DNA of 64,000 nucleotides. Origin: Warburgia ugandensis (lineage: Eukaryota; Streptophyta; Magnoliopsida; Canellales; Canellaceae). Position numbers and translations under genes: made by a program. Location of the stretch: assembly GCA_035236585.1 (NCBI GenBank), contig CP141136.1:49927136-49991135 (forward strand). The letters are read 5' to 3'. Shown one piece after another: positions 12,433 to 23,814 of the stretch (within the stretch, counting starts at the first letter, position 1; each line of letters starts with the position of its first letter). The notes beneath the pieces are model-generated. The model saw nothing but the letters and a program-made list of their open reading frames with translations. It was not told the origin of the DNA and did no database searches.

Positions 12433-12500
12433 CACTTCCTGACCATTCTTCATTTTTAGGTTTAGTTGTTGAGGCTAATTGGCATGAGGTATCCTTTCAG

Positions 12501-12869
12501 GTTGCTGAAAGGGCACTCTTCTTGTGGAATAACGATCATATTGTCAGCCTGATAGCCCAAAACCATCAAGTGATTCTGTCGCTCATCTTCCCAGCCTTGG
12601 AGAAAAATGCCAGGAATCATTGGAACCAATCTGTACTCAATCTGACACTGAATGTGCGGAGGGTGTCCTTTGAGATGGATGAGGAGCTTTTCCAGACTTG
12701 CCAGAACAAGTTTGAGGAAGATGAAGCCAAGCTAAAAGCAGCTAATGAGAAGCGGAAGCTGACATGGGAAAGGCTGGACACAGCTGCTGGTTTACGGCCA
12801 GTGACTGGGAACACAGCAGTTCTGGTAAATCCCATAACGGCTTCTCCAATTGTTGCTAGTCTTGGTTAG
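12501..12869 (+). CDS. B'KAPPA: PP2A B'-kappa: exon 2, conserved C-terminal part
   Basis: The exon encodes 122 residues in phase 0, starting VAERALFLWNNDHIVSLI and ending at TAG 12867-12869. It carries the last HEAT-like helices of the B56 core, including ALEKNARNHWNQSVLNL, then a charged helical tail (EEDEAKLKAANEKRK). The C-terminal TAVLV motif near PVTGNTAVLV resembles the C terminus of kappa-type plant B' subunits. The frame is intact and well conserved, which argues that the gene was under selection until recently. In the spliced reading it is separated from exon 1 by the TAG at 8197-8199. Without readthrough or a different haplotype, this part is not translated from the main start. Confidence 0.92.
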   Translation, partial: VAERALFLWNNDHIVSLIAQNHQVILSLIFPALEKNARNHWNQSVLNLTLNVRRVSFEMDEELFQTCQNKFEEDEAKLKAANEKRKLTWERLDTAAGLRPVTGNTAVLVNPITASPIVASLG

Positions 12870-13410
12870 ATGGCTGTATCTCTTGCTAATCCTTGATTTG
12901 ACACCTGATGTTTTGAAAGATCCTCCCAGACACTGCATACATGGGAGCTTTATGCACCGGGGCTGCCTTATGTTTTAAAAGATCCAAAGATGCCAAATTA
13001 AGTTTTTTTCTTGAGGTGTCATGTATAACTGGGTCAGATTTGCTGCTGCCCGGAATGCATGCCGAAACTTAGCCTGAATGCTTTGATGTCCATCTGGAAC
13101 TAACAATTCTCAGGACAAAGAGCATTTTGAAAGGGGAACATACTTACCAAGTTACTACAAGTTATTTCCATGGTTTGCCTTTATCTTGGTCAGCATGTAA
13201 TAGGCTTTCAGCCTGTACTCGTAACAATTTAGGTCACTGTTGTACTCTGCGAACAAAACGCTACTATTTCCGGATGGCTGTCTTGTGATGCAACCCTGAA
13301 ACCCCTTTTTTACATGCATAAAAATCCCATCCAGATGGTGATTGATTGACAGTGCATAAGGAAGCTCTCCTCATATGGTTGGGTACTTGCTTGAAAGATA
13401 AAATGGAATG
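12870..13410 (+). terminator. Probable 3' UTR and poly(A) region of the B'-kappa gene
   Basis: Sequence after the stop has no coding signal. GATAAAATGGAATGTGAATG near 13398-13417 resembles a plant poly(A) signal region, but the cleavage site is a guess. The first 100 bp contain a SINE tail. Confidence 0.35.
12918..12975 (+). mobile_element. SINE 3'-end remnant in the B'-kappa 3' UTR
   Basis: GATCCTCCCAGACACTGCAT followed by GGGAGCTTTATGCACCGGGG and CTGCCTTA closely follows the 3' half of the widespread angiosperm tRNA-derived SINE, whose tail is GACCC...GCATxxCGGGAGCTT.GTGCACCGGGCTGCCC. The tRNA-like head is not recognisable. A sister copy of the last 25 bp is at 32325-32352. Confidence 0.65.
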
Positions 13411-13844
13411 TGAATGTTATTCATTTTCTTGAGTCGCTTCAAGGTGGGCGGTCATATCTTCATGTTGTTGAGGAAGTTCAATGGAACTATAATTCGCAGA
13501 TAAGTGAAAAACCAAGAACTATACCAAGGCAAATGACCGGCATATGGCTTCATCTCGTTTTCCGAATTCGTTGTCAGCTTTCCTTGAAGTAGGACAGGCA
13601 CTTCGGCATTTCTGTTTATCTCGTGGTCGGTGGCGCTTCGATGTCCGCCTTCCTGGAAGTGCGACCGGCACTTCTGCTTTGTTTTGTTTTGTTTTCATCT
13701 CCGTTAGCACCTTGATGATTAGACCTTGATGATTAGAGGACAAAGGTCTGTGTCTCGTAGACCATGGGAACAGAAATGAGAGGAAGAGAAGTGATAGAAG
13801 AAGACAGGCAGAAGAAAAAGGCAGCGGTGACGGTTTTACATGCT
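13411..13844. other. Downstream intergenic stretch with a small hairpin duplication
   Basis: No gene is seen. Two related blocks, TTCCTTGAAGTAGGACAGGC (about 13572-13595) and TTCCTGGAAGTGCGACCGGC (about 13650-13672), each continue into CACTTC. The second forms a perfect AAGTGC/GCACTT stem. A 12-bp duplication, CCTTGATGATTA, lies near 13710-13735. Confidence 0.6.
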
Positions 13845-16190
13845 TATCATCATCATCAAGATCTTATTTGAATTATGGGTCAGCCACATGAATATTGTTC
13901 CTATATTCTTTTCTATTAAGTATCATTGCTTCATTTAGTTTGGTTTTCAAATCTTTTTTCACCACTTGTATCTACGTTTTTTAGGCCTTTTCCCTTGCCC
14001 TTTTAGAACATTCTACTTGCACTTGCCTCACTCCTAATTGGTGTTGTAATTGGTGCTATTTTGAGTCTTTGTTGGACAAGTCTAAATCATGTAAGCGTAA
14101 TCTCCTTCATATTGTTACTTATTAGTGTTATCCTTAAGTTTTTTTTAATATTATTATTCTTAATTCTGTCCTTTCTTGTCTTGCTACTCATTCATCTTAA
14201 CATTCTCATTTATGCTATTCTCATCCTTTGAACATGATGTTCTTTAATTGTCCACAACTCCAAATGCACATTTGCATTTGTTCCAACCCACTTGTATTTT
14301 TTGGATAACCTCTCTCTCAATCTTTACACTCTCATGAATCATCGATCTTAAGTAGCATAAGTGGTCTTTTACGGGGAGTTCTTAGTTATCAATCTTTACT
14401 GATGCTACACTCCTGCTCCTCTCATTGGTAAAATTGCATTTCATATATTCTGTTTTAGTTCAGCCGATTTTAAATTCTTTAGGTTTTAATGCTTCTCTCC
14501 ATAACTCTAGCTTTGTATTTATGCATTTCCTTGTCTTATCAATTAAAACTATATCATCTACAAATAGCATGCACTATGGAATCTCCGTGTGTAGATGTTT
14601 TGTTAACTCATTCATAACCAATATGAAAAGGCTGAGCTTAATGCTAATCCTTGGTGCAATCCTATAGTGACAAGAAAATCACTAGTCTCTCCCCTAATGG
14701 TCTTAACATTTATTATCGCTCATTCATATATATCTTTAATTATATCTATATAACCTTGTGAAATCTCCTTCTCTCCCAACACCCTTCATATTAACTCTCT
14801 AGAGACCCTATCGTAAGCTTTTTGTAAGTCAATAAAGACCATGTAGGGGTCCTTTCTCCTCTCCTTATATTCCTCTATCAGTTGTCTTAGTAAGAAAATA
14901 GCTTCCATAATAGATCTCTCAAGTATAAAACTAAATTGGCTCTCTGATACACTTGTCTCATGCCATAGCTTCTTCTTAATAACTCTTTCAAAAAGTTGTA
15001 TAGTATGACTTGTGAGTTTGATCCTCTAATAAATAGTGCAGTTCTGTATGTCTCTTTTATCGTTATAAATTGGTACAATAAATCTCTTCCTCCATTTATC
15101 TAGTATTTTTTTTTAATTTTTAATATTGTTAAACAACTTTGTCAGCAAAACTACTACAGTATCTCCTATATGCTTCCAAACTCCATTGGTATAACCATCA
15201 AGCCTCAAGGTCTTTCTGAATTTTATTTTTTTCAAGGCCTCTTTCACTTTAGGTATTCTAATTCTACACTCGTATCTATAATGTCTAATGTGATTTAGGT
15301 TTATAGCACTTTCAATTCCTATACTCTCAAGGCAGTTGTCATTTAGTAATTTTTGAAAGTAACTTTCTCACCTTTATTTGATTTCGTTATCTTTGACCAG
15401 TACTCTTTGTTCATCACTTCTAATGCATTTAACGTGGCCTAAGTTCTTATCCTTTTGTTGTCTTATTTTTGCAAGTTTAAACACATCTTTGCTCACATTC
15501 TCTTGATCCTAGTCTATTATAGAGATAATAATATGCTTTGAGTTTAGCCTCACTTACTATTCTCTTAGCAATCATTTTAGCATTTTTATACTATTCATAG
15601 TTTTCATTATTTTTAGTCTTTTGTCATGCTTTAAAACACTCGTTTGTCTTTAATAACTTTTTGTACTCTTTCACTCCAGCACCAAGTTTCCTTCACTAAT
15701 TGCCTTTTAACTTTAGATACTCTTAGGACATCTTTTGATACTTTCTAATGGACTTGGCCATATTAATTAACATGATGTTTACTTTTGTGTCATTGTTCAA
15801 GTTTTCTTTTACCATTAATTTATTTGTGAAGTTATTTTCTCCCCTTATAAGTTCCACCACTTAATTTTTGGGTATCTATTAAGTTCATTTCTTTTTTGTC
15901 ATCTTTTAATGTAGATATCAATAATCATTAATCTATATTGTGAGGTTAAACTCTTATTGGGTATCACTTTACAATCCTTACACATTGATCTTTCGATATT
16001 CCTAAGTAAAAAAAATTCTATTTGGCTTTTATGGAGTCCACTTTTAAAGGTTTTTAAGTGTTCATCTCTCTTATTAAAGAATGTATTTTCAAGAGCTAGG
16101 TTATATGCGAAAGCAAAATCAAGAATTGCTTTTTCCATCTCATTTCGTTCTTTGGTACCAATTGGCAATAAGAAAGCTCCCATCAAATTT
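13845..16190 (-). mobile_element. Decayed non-LTR retrotransposon (LINE), RTE clade
   Basis: Read on the minus strand from right to left, the element shows the following. At 15899-16186 there is an endonuclease part, with DFAFAYNLALENTFF, LKTFKSGLHKSQIEFFLLR and CKDCKVIPNKSLTSQ in one frame. At about 14880-14940 there is an RT block reading QFSFILERSIMEAIFLLRQL. At about 14801-14847 the block FIDLQKAYDRVS appears. At about 14550-14572 is the catalytic box MLFVDDIVLIDKTRK (F-x-D-D). A block LWREALKPKEFKIG, then TKTEYMKC, follows to the left. The element ends in a GATGATGATG tail at about 13845. These blocks and their order match plant RTE LINEs. Total length is about 2.35 kb against about 3.3 kb for the family, so the 5' part is missing, and several stops and frame changes separate the blocks. 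Confidence 0.88.
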
Positions 16191-16324
16191 ATCTTTTAGA
16201 GGCTTTGGCCTTTTATGTTTGGGACTAAGCACTTTAGGAAGATCAAGAAAGGGAGAGGGTAAAGATGGTTTATCTTTCAGAGGCTACTCTGCCTAAGTAG
16301 TATAAAGTGGCTGTTTCGGATGCT

Positions 16325-16448
16325 CATGTTCTCTCTCCCTTGTTGAACTTTGCAGATACATGCTTAGATTACTCAAGATAGACTACCATGTTCTCTCTCC
16401 CTTGTTGAACTTTGCAGATACATGCTTAGATTACTCAAGATAGACTAC
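16325..16448. repeat. Exact tandem duplication, 2 x 62 bp
   Basis: 16325-16386 and 16387-16448 are identical, each starting CATGTTCTCTCTCCC. No difference is seen between copies, so the duplication is recent, or possibly an assembly or PCR artefact. Confidence 0.97.
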
Positions 16449-19419
16449 CCTCTCCCGTTGATGATGCACCGATTTTCTATCTTGTTTTGCTACTTAGCGT
16501 TGCATAACAACTTACCAGGGAGGAGACATTTGTAAGAAATGCCACGTTGAATCTATAGGATAGGAATTTTTCCTTTAGCTTTATTCTCTTTGGAGGTTGT
16601 CTTTCTACAATCTTGGGCATGTAGTTTATGATGTAAATCTCTTTCCGAACCTCGATGTTCTCTTTTTCATGCATTTTCTCTTGGATTTCTCCTTTTATGT
16701 GAACCGCATAAAGACGAGCCGTTGTGTGTCTTTATTGTCCTAATGCAAACTGCTCAAGAGACAATCGACTTACATTAGAGGCCTAGTTAGGCTACTTGTG
16801 CAATGGACTTAAAGGGGCAATGAATTTATTTTCTAGCTCTTTCCTGAAAAGCTTATCCAAAACCAAGAAATGGAAGAAGTTTGACGCATCTTCTAATCCT
16901 GTTTCTAGTTAAAATTAGAAGAAAACTATAGAAGATATGAAAAGAAATGCTTATCGTACACGTGTAGTGATGAGGCGTTTGACAGTTAAACTTCCTTATC
17001 CAATCTCATGCCATTTTTACCTGTTAGCGATTAACTATCTTTACGGTAAGAGCAGCTAGCTTCTATCGCACTGGCACAAATCCTTTGAGCTATCAAAGGA
17101 CATGATTGGGATCTCCAATGGAGCTCTCATCTTGTCGGGTGTGTATCAGTGACCCAAGTTTCCTTCGCATCATAGTGTTTGAACTTGTATGTGAATGTGC
17201 ATGTCCATTTGGAACAACTAAGACAAGTTGGGGATGTATTTGGATTTGAACCATGCTAAAGATCACAAGTTTTCAAGTCAAGTCATTGACAAGGAAATAT
17301 AGATAAATTTCATCGGTGGGTACAATGACAGATATATCAAATTTATCACTCAATCGAAGGAATCACCTATAATGAGCTACCTCACTTTAGAAACAGCCAC
17401 AAATATATCACACTCAATTTTGAGAAATATTCCGTATCAGTTCAAATGCTCATAATATTCATGACACTTACAAGACTGTTACATCTGCTACAAGGCCAAT
17501 CACATTCACATGTTGCCAAAATGTCACATTTCAAACCAAATACAAGCTACCATTTTTCATTATGACATCATTCCATAAAATAACCATGAAGCTAACAAAA
17601 TAAGGCCTCACATATACCAAATACATTCCATTCACATAACAGCATCCACACTTTTAACATTTGTGTTACATTTCTCACAATTTAATTTGCTTTTCATTGT
17701 CAATTTACTATTTCTTGAATATAGATGAGAAAAGATAAGTATAGCAAAGAAAATCAACATTCAACATAGCCATCAATGTGAGATAGTTTCAATATATCAA
17801 CTAGATTAGCATGCAACTATCAAACTAGGATTTCACACATTATCATATAAAATAATAAGAAGAAAGCCCTTAAATATTAACACACATTTCTAGTTTCTAC
17901 TAAACTTGAAAAGTGCACAAAACAATCCTTGAATGAGGAAGCACAAGTTGACTGATAAATACCCTCATAGTCACTAAACATCAAAATATATCTTACTCAC
18001 TTTTCTCATAAAAATTCAAATAAAAATATAAGAAACTTGGAAGGATAACTTAGAGTAATCCATAGACAAAACCCATATCCCAAAATTTTAGTTATGATAA
18101 AAAAACCATAGAAATGTTATTTTCAGGTTTTTTTCTTCTAGAAATTTGAAAAAATATCAAATGATCTAAAAAAGATATGGAAACCTAGACCTTTAGATTT
18201 TTATTGAAAAATTGTATCACATACTAAATTTCAAAATGAAATTTGAAGCACAAATCAAGGTCTAATGATAATATGCTATGTATTGATAGTACCTTTTTAA
18301 ATTTAGAAACCATACCAAACAAACTCTAATTTGCATGGAACTTATCTCTTTTGAAATCTCTTGATGAGCATTACTAACCTTCAAAATTTTAGATCAAAAA
18401 TCAAAGTAAAGCATGAATTACATGGGAAACAAGTTTCATGGTAAATCTTTAAGTTCGTAAAACTTTAAGGTTTAAAAAACACTACCAAATCCAATTCACA
18501 CTTAGCTAGTAATCATGAAAATCAAATCCCAAAACATGCTTTTTCAGAAAATTTGTCTCCACAAATTCAGCTCCCATACAAGTCAAAATGAAAAATCCAT
18601 CATGATAAACCCTTTCATGGGTAAATTTCAAGAAGAATCAGACAAGTTTTACTATAAATTTTGCAATATAAGAAGAAAATCTCACTAGGCTGATTTTGTC
18701 CCCTTCCAATTTCTCATCAAAATCAACAAATGAAGGGTAATCCATCCATAAACATAATCCATGAAGATAATAAGGGACGTTCATTTCAAATTTCACTAGC
18801 TAACATCATTAATCCGTGACATACTAAAACTACCTAAATGAAAATCATCTTCAAAAAAATATATTAACAAAACCTACCCACCATAAAATGGCTCTCATTC
18901 CTCAGTCTCTACCCCGTCTAAGCTAAATCACGTCAAGATCAAAGAAAACTCACCTAGAAACTTGGTGGGAGCTTTCTTACTGCCAATTTCTTTGAGCTTT
19001 GTCCTCTCTACCTTCTCTAACCTTTACATTGTTCAATAATTCAAATTGGGTCTTGATTTAAGACAGATTTTGGTTAGGTGGGATCTTCATTGGAAATAGG
19101 GTAAAAAGGAGGAAGAAGATAAAGGTTAGAAGAGTCCCTTTAGGACTAGAACCAAATTTCATGAATGGACAATTGTACCCTTTTTGTTGACTACTATATC
19201 TTGGGCCTATTTTTAAGTGTTTTCTTTTGTTTTTCAATCTGGGGCCATTTAATTGATGCCCAAACCCATAATTCTAAGTATGAATAATCTTTTTAGCTTA
19301 TTCTCATAGGATTAGAGAGTTATTTTGTTTCTAAAAAAGGATGAGCCCAATCAAAGTTAAGCTAAATTCAAGGGACTCTAAGGGTAAGCCTTACAAAAGG
19401 AGACTAGGATTAATATACA
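16449..19419. other. Unassigned AT-rich DNA, possibly another minus-sense LTR
   Basis: No gene is supported. About 17460-17540 resembles the terminal module of the long-LTR superfamily (CATGACACTTAC...CCAAAATGTCACATTTC). About 19160-19190 (GACAATTGTACCCTTTTT) resembles its 5' region (compare 45816-45836), so 17.46-19.4 kb may be an old minus-sense LTR. The similarity is weak. Confidence 0.3.
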
Positions 19420-22170
19420 AGCCCTGAATATGAGCTATTTGCTTTGAAGCTTGATGAATCTATAACTAACATATTCACAAGGTTTACAAATATTATTTTG
19501 AAATCTCTTGGAAAAGTGCTTACTTATGATGACCTTGTAAGTACTATTCTATAGTCTTTGTCTAGGTCTTGGGATCCAAAGGTCAAAAAACAAAGGATCT
19601 TAACTCTCCAACTTGATCAGCTCATGGGTTCTCAAATGACCTATGAAAATTAGCCAAAAAAACAAAGGAGATGAGGTCCCAAACGAGAAAGAGGACAAGG
19701 AATTACATTCAAAATAGTTCTTGATGATGATGAGAATGACAGCATGGAAGATAGGTATAAGGAAGTGGCTCTCCTAAATAAGATTTGACAAATTCATCTA
19801 AGAAAAGAAGAGTGGAGATAGGAAGAAGTTCAAGAAGGCTATGAACAGAATGGACATCTAAGAAAAGAAGAGTGGAGATGGGAAGAAGTTCAAGAAGGCT
19901 ATGAACAAAATGGACATCTAAGCCAAGAAGGACCACATTGTATGCTTCAAAAACAAAAGTCCTAGACAAATAAAATTTGAGTGTCCACTTTTGAATAACA
20001 AGAAGACCCAAGAGAAGAAGAAGGCACCTGCTGCAACTTGAAGTGAGAGCGAAGAACCATCTTCTTCAAGTGCTAAAGAAGAAGTTGTCGACAAATGTCT
20101 TACAACAATAGAATAATAAGATTAGCAAGAATATCAAAAGGTAACTAATCTTACTTTTGATGAATTGAAATCAGAGTTTGTTGATTTGCTTTATGAGTTT
20201 AAGAAGCTTGGATTAAAATCAAATTTCTTAGAAAATCTTTTTCTAAACTTGTGAGCATGATAACTTAGTGTTTGAAAATGATTGTTAGAGATGAAATTTT
20301 AAAATATTGAAATATGAAAATGATGCTTTGTAAAACAAAAGGTTGCTTTAATTAAGGATTTTGAGAGTTTGAAAAATAAGTATAGATTTCTATTTTGAAA
20401 ACTCAAAGAATTTCTATGAATCATACTTCATATTTTTATTCATCTTATTATTTTAAAAGGGAGCTAATAGTCAAGAAAATACAGGTGCTCAAAGATAGTG
20501 CTATTGCTTCTAGAACCTCTTATGAACTTAAACATCAACTATGTTTACCAAAAATTAAGCACTGACTATTGTTTCATAGGTGTCTTGAATCCAAAGCTCA
20601 TAACAGATTATGGTACTTGGATAGTGGAAGCTCAAGACACATGATTGGAGAGAAAACCCTATTCACGAATTTAGAATTAAAAGATGGAGGCTTATTCTCA
20701 TTTGGAGAAGATGAAAAAGGAAAACCTTGTTTTATAGGTACAATTGAAACCTTTCCACCATGTGTTCAGAGTATTGTAAGTTGATGGTTTGAATCACACT
20801 TTGCTTTCTTTTAGCCAATTGTGTGATAAAGGATAAAAGTCAAGGTTTAATTGTCTTTGTGCTAGATTGTAGATAAGAATGATGATAATGTAAAGTTATG
20901 AAAATATGCTTATTTTGATTTAGAAAGCATGTTTAGTTTAAATGATAAATGCTTTACTTTCTAAGAATGATGAATCTTGGTTGTGGCATAGATGATTAGG
21001 TCATACTAATATAGATTATTTGCAAAAAGCCTTTTAGAAAAGATCTTCAGTTGGCCTACCTAAGCTTTCTTTTGAAAGAGGAAGAACTTTATGATGCTTA
21101 CCGAAAGGAATGCAAAGAGTTTTTTCAAACCAAAGAATGTAATTTCAACTAAAAGAACATTATAGAAGTTGCATTTCAAATTTGTTTGGCTCTTGTAAGA
21201 CATCTAGATTTGGTGGTAAAAGGTGTACGTTGGTTTTGTTGATGATTCTTAAGATTTAAATGGGTTAGAATTTTATCTAAAAAAGATGAAACCTTACAAA
21301 CTTCAAAATTGGAAAGCTTTAACAATCTCATCCATTAATAGTGATAATGGAGGAGAAATTGAAAATTAGGATTTTCAAAATGGTGTTCAAGATATCGATC
21401 ATAACTTTATAGCTCTTAGGACTCCTCAACAAAGTGGTGATTTGAAGGGAAAAAAAAAAATCTTCAGAGGAACTTGCTAAGACTATGCTTAATGAAAATG
21501 GTTTGCCAAAATATTTTTGGGTAGAAGTTATGAACATAACCTCCTATGTTTTAAATATATACACCATGAGACCTATTTTAAAAGGGTCTCCATTTGAACT
21601 TTAGAAAGGTAGAAAACCTAAGGTTTCATACTTTCATTCAATATAGCCTCCTATGTTTTAAATATATACACCATAAGACATATTTTAAAAGGGGCTCCAT
21701 TTGAACTTTAGAAAGGTAGAAAACCTAAGGTTTCATACTTTCATGCATTTGGTTGCAAGTGGTTCACTTTGACCAATAATAAAAATAAGCTTGGAAAGTT
21801 TGATGCAAAATCTAGTAAATGAATCCTCTTGACTATTTAACTTGAGATCTCTCATAGTAAAAGAGTTTGCTCAGGTTTCTTTTTTTGAATATGCACATTC
21901 TTTCAAAAAGCCACTTAGCTTGGATAATGAGGATGATCTCGTAGAAGGAATAAAGGAGCTCAATACCGATGCAAAAGAAGTTATCCTAAAAGAATAGAGA
22001 CTTCTCAACCACAATAAGAATTACCCTAAAAGAATAAATACTTCTCAACCAGAATAAGAAGATATACCTCAAGCATTTCCAATGGTAAGAATAAGAGTCA
22101 ACCTTAGAAATGTATGCCAATTTAAAGATTTCCTATCTGAAATTGAATTTAAAACTACTTATGACTCTTT
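19420..22170 (+). mobile_element. Ty1/copia retrotransposon fossil (gag, protease, integrase parts)
   Basis: Coding remnants read left to right. A gag-like Lys-rich region with a Ser/Glu-rich tail lies near 19780-20100. A protease block, WYLDSGSSRHM, lies near 20610-20645. A GAG-pre-integrase histidine region is near 20980-21020. An integrase core part, NSDNGGE, is near 21335-21355, followed by YFWVEVM and KGSPFEL-like blocks downstream. The domain order protease-integrase before RT and the WYLDSGSSRHM block are diagnostic of copia. A 60-bp unit is repeated in tandem in the gag part (19795-19854, 19855-19914, then a partial copy), and one larger internal duplication is present. The fossil is broken in many places, no RT/RNase H part or LTR pair is recognised, and it appears old. 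A Sirevirus affinity is possible but unproven. Confidence 0.85.
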
Positions 22171-22815
22171 ATTAGGTATGACTGGGCATGGATGGGTATA
22201 GGTTGAATCAATTTGAAGGAATCGGGTGTTGAAATTTCATGCAGTATGGGAATGTCCATTTATTGTTAAAGAAGTCTCACCACATATGTCATGGTTCTTA
22301 TAGATATGGATGGTGAGGAAATTTGGGTTTCATTAACATGAATCAATTTAAGATATTTTATCAATAATTTGTTCTAATCAATATATTAATTTGTTTGCCA
22401 GTATAACTATTGTATCAATGTAAAAGAAGAAAAAGAAAATTTGAAAAATGAGAATGTAAACAAATTGTGTGAGGTTGAATTTTATATGACAAGTACGCAA
22501 CCATCCTATTTTTAGGTGTGGCTCCAAAGATTAATGAAATCCCATTTCCTCTGCATTACATTTAGTATATTCATTCCTTAAAAAATAAAATAAAAAAAAT
22601 CTAGGCATGGAGAAATGCTTTTTGAAACCTCCATTGAGAATAATGGTAAGGATTAGTGAAGACCTTTTCTTAAGGTATGAGGCATAAATAGTTTAAAAAA
22701 GAAAAAGAAAAGAAAGAAGAAAGAAAGCAGCCTATGATAGTGTTGCACAATTTTATTGCTTCCAATATAGTTCCACATTGCATATAAGCTCTGTTACATA
22801 TATAGCTAAATAAAC
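22171..22815. other. Intergenic, no supported feature
   Basis: Low-complexity purine-rich tracts (near 22690-22730) and AT-rich sequence. No gene or repeat family is recognised. Confidence 0.5.
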
Positions 22816-23770
22816 TTGACAAGTTCTACTTTATTTCAATCCAAAATAGTTTGTCTAGCCAATACATTCATGTTGGGTAACTCATTAAGTTGGAAATTCT
22901 TATTCTACTCTCTTCATCAATTCCTTTTTAATTCTTCTCTCATGTTCTCTAATTCTTCCATCAAAATTTTCTCTTTTATTTTGATTTCTTCTCTAATTGC
23001 AGCCTCTTTCTCTCCAAACATGTTCTTGATGTATCTTTCATATTGTTTCCTTGTATCTTATTTCCTCTCTTCCAAGTTTACACTCTCTTCCATCATTCCT
23101 TGTTTCGAACCTTCAACAACCCTATCAATGAATTTTCCCAACATCACTTGTATAGAGGAGAATCAACGAGGTAATTCAACTATTGTTTCAGTTTTCCTAT
23201 ACTTTTCTCATCCTTGAAAGAATGCCAATACTATGGTTGTCCAACCTACTAATCCTCACACACCATCTTTCTTAGTTTCCCACATAAACTTCTTTGACTC
23301 CATGGCAACACCAATTGGTACCTTGTGTAGTCAATTTCATTATTCCTCTAAGTCATCCTTACCTCTTAATGCAATTATGCAGCAATGGCTTCTTTTAAAA
23401 ATCCTTCAACAGTGAAAAATGATCTTTTAGGGGTAACACCATACCCAACCTATACAACAACTAAAACTAAAATATAAAATTAAATTCATCATCATACAAT
23501 TCATCATGATAGCATAGGGGATGAATTGATTGATCTTATATAGAGCAGCATAGACAATCCCAACTACTAATCCAATTTGAAATTATCTAGGCGATCCAAA
23601 ATTTGACCTACGATGAAAGTATTTAGGTCCTTACCCTCCTTCACCGGAGAAACCGCATTGATTACAATAGCATCAACCATGCACTCCTAATCCTTAAGAA
23701 GAATTTGGTGTGGATATCCAACACCAAAGCATTTCTCCTCACAAAGGTAAACTTTTTTTGATGTCATGGA
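22816..23770 (-). other. Coding-like remnant with coiled-coil composition, unrecognised
   Basis: The minus-strand translation of about 22920-23130 is rich in Lys, Glu and Met with a heptad-like pattern (for example ERYIKNMFGEKEAAIREE, KEKILMEELENMREELK). Further right, coding-like pieces appear at about 23230-23340 (VPIGVAMESKKFMWETKK) and 23580-23760. The pieces are interrupted by stops. I do not recognise the family. It could be a decayed transposon protein or a dead host gene. The plus-strand frame of 133 codons at 22816-23217 is its shadow. Confidence 0.4.
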
Positions 23771-23814
23771 ATTCTATATCATGTAAAAATAAATACTTGT
23801 AAATGTTTATCAAT

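Larger units (their letters stand above)
8200..12500 (+). other. Intron of the B'-kappa gene (4301 bp)
   Basis: The donor is TAG|GTGATT at 8199/8200. The acceptor is TCCTTTCAG|GTTGCT at 12500/12501. The phase is 0, and the position matches the conserved HFQ/VAER junction of plant B' genes. Small frames inside (for example 8602-8902, 10709-11153, 11461-12180) show no family similarity. The intron holds a LINE tail (9033-9105), a (TC)n tract and an (AT)n tract. An ACTGGTAT-rich stretch at about 9620-9735 looks like part of a dispersed repeat, but its limits are unclear. Confidence 0.9.

Noticed and set aside
14061-14260. Possible host exon downstream of B'-kappa
   Set aside because: The region lies within the 3' part of the LINE, between its RT boxes and tail, with no conserved host protein similarity.
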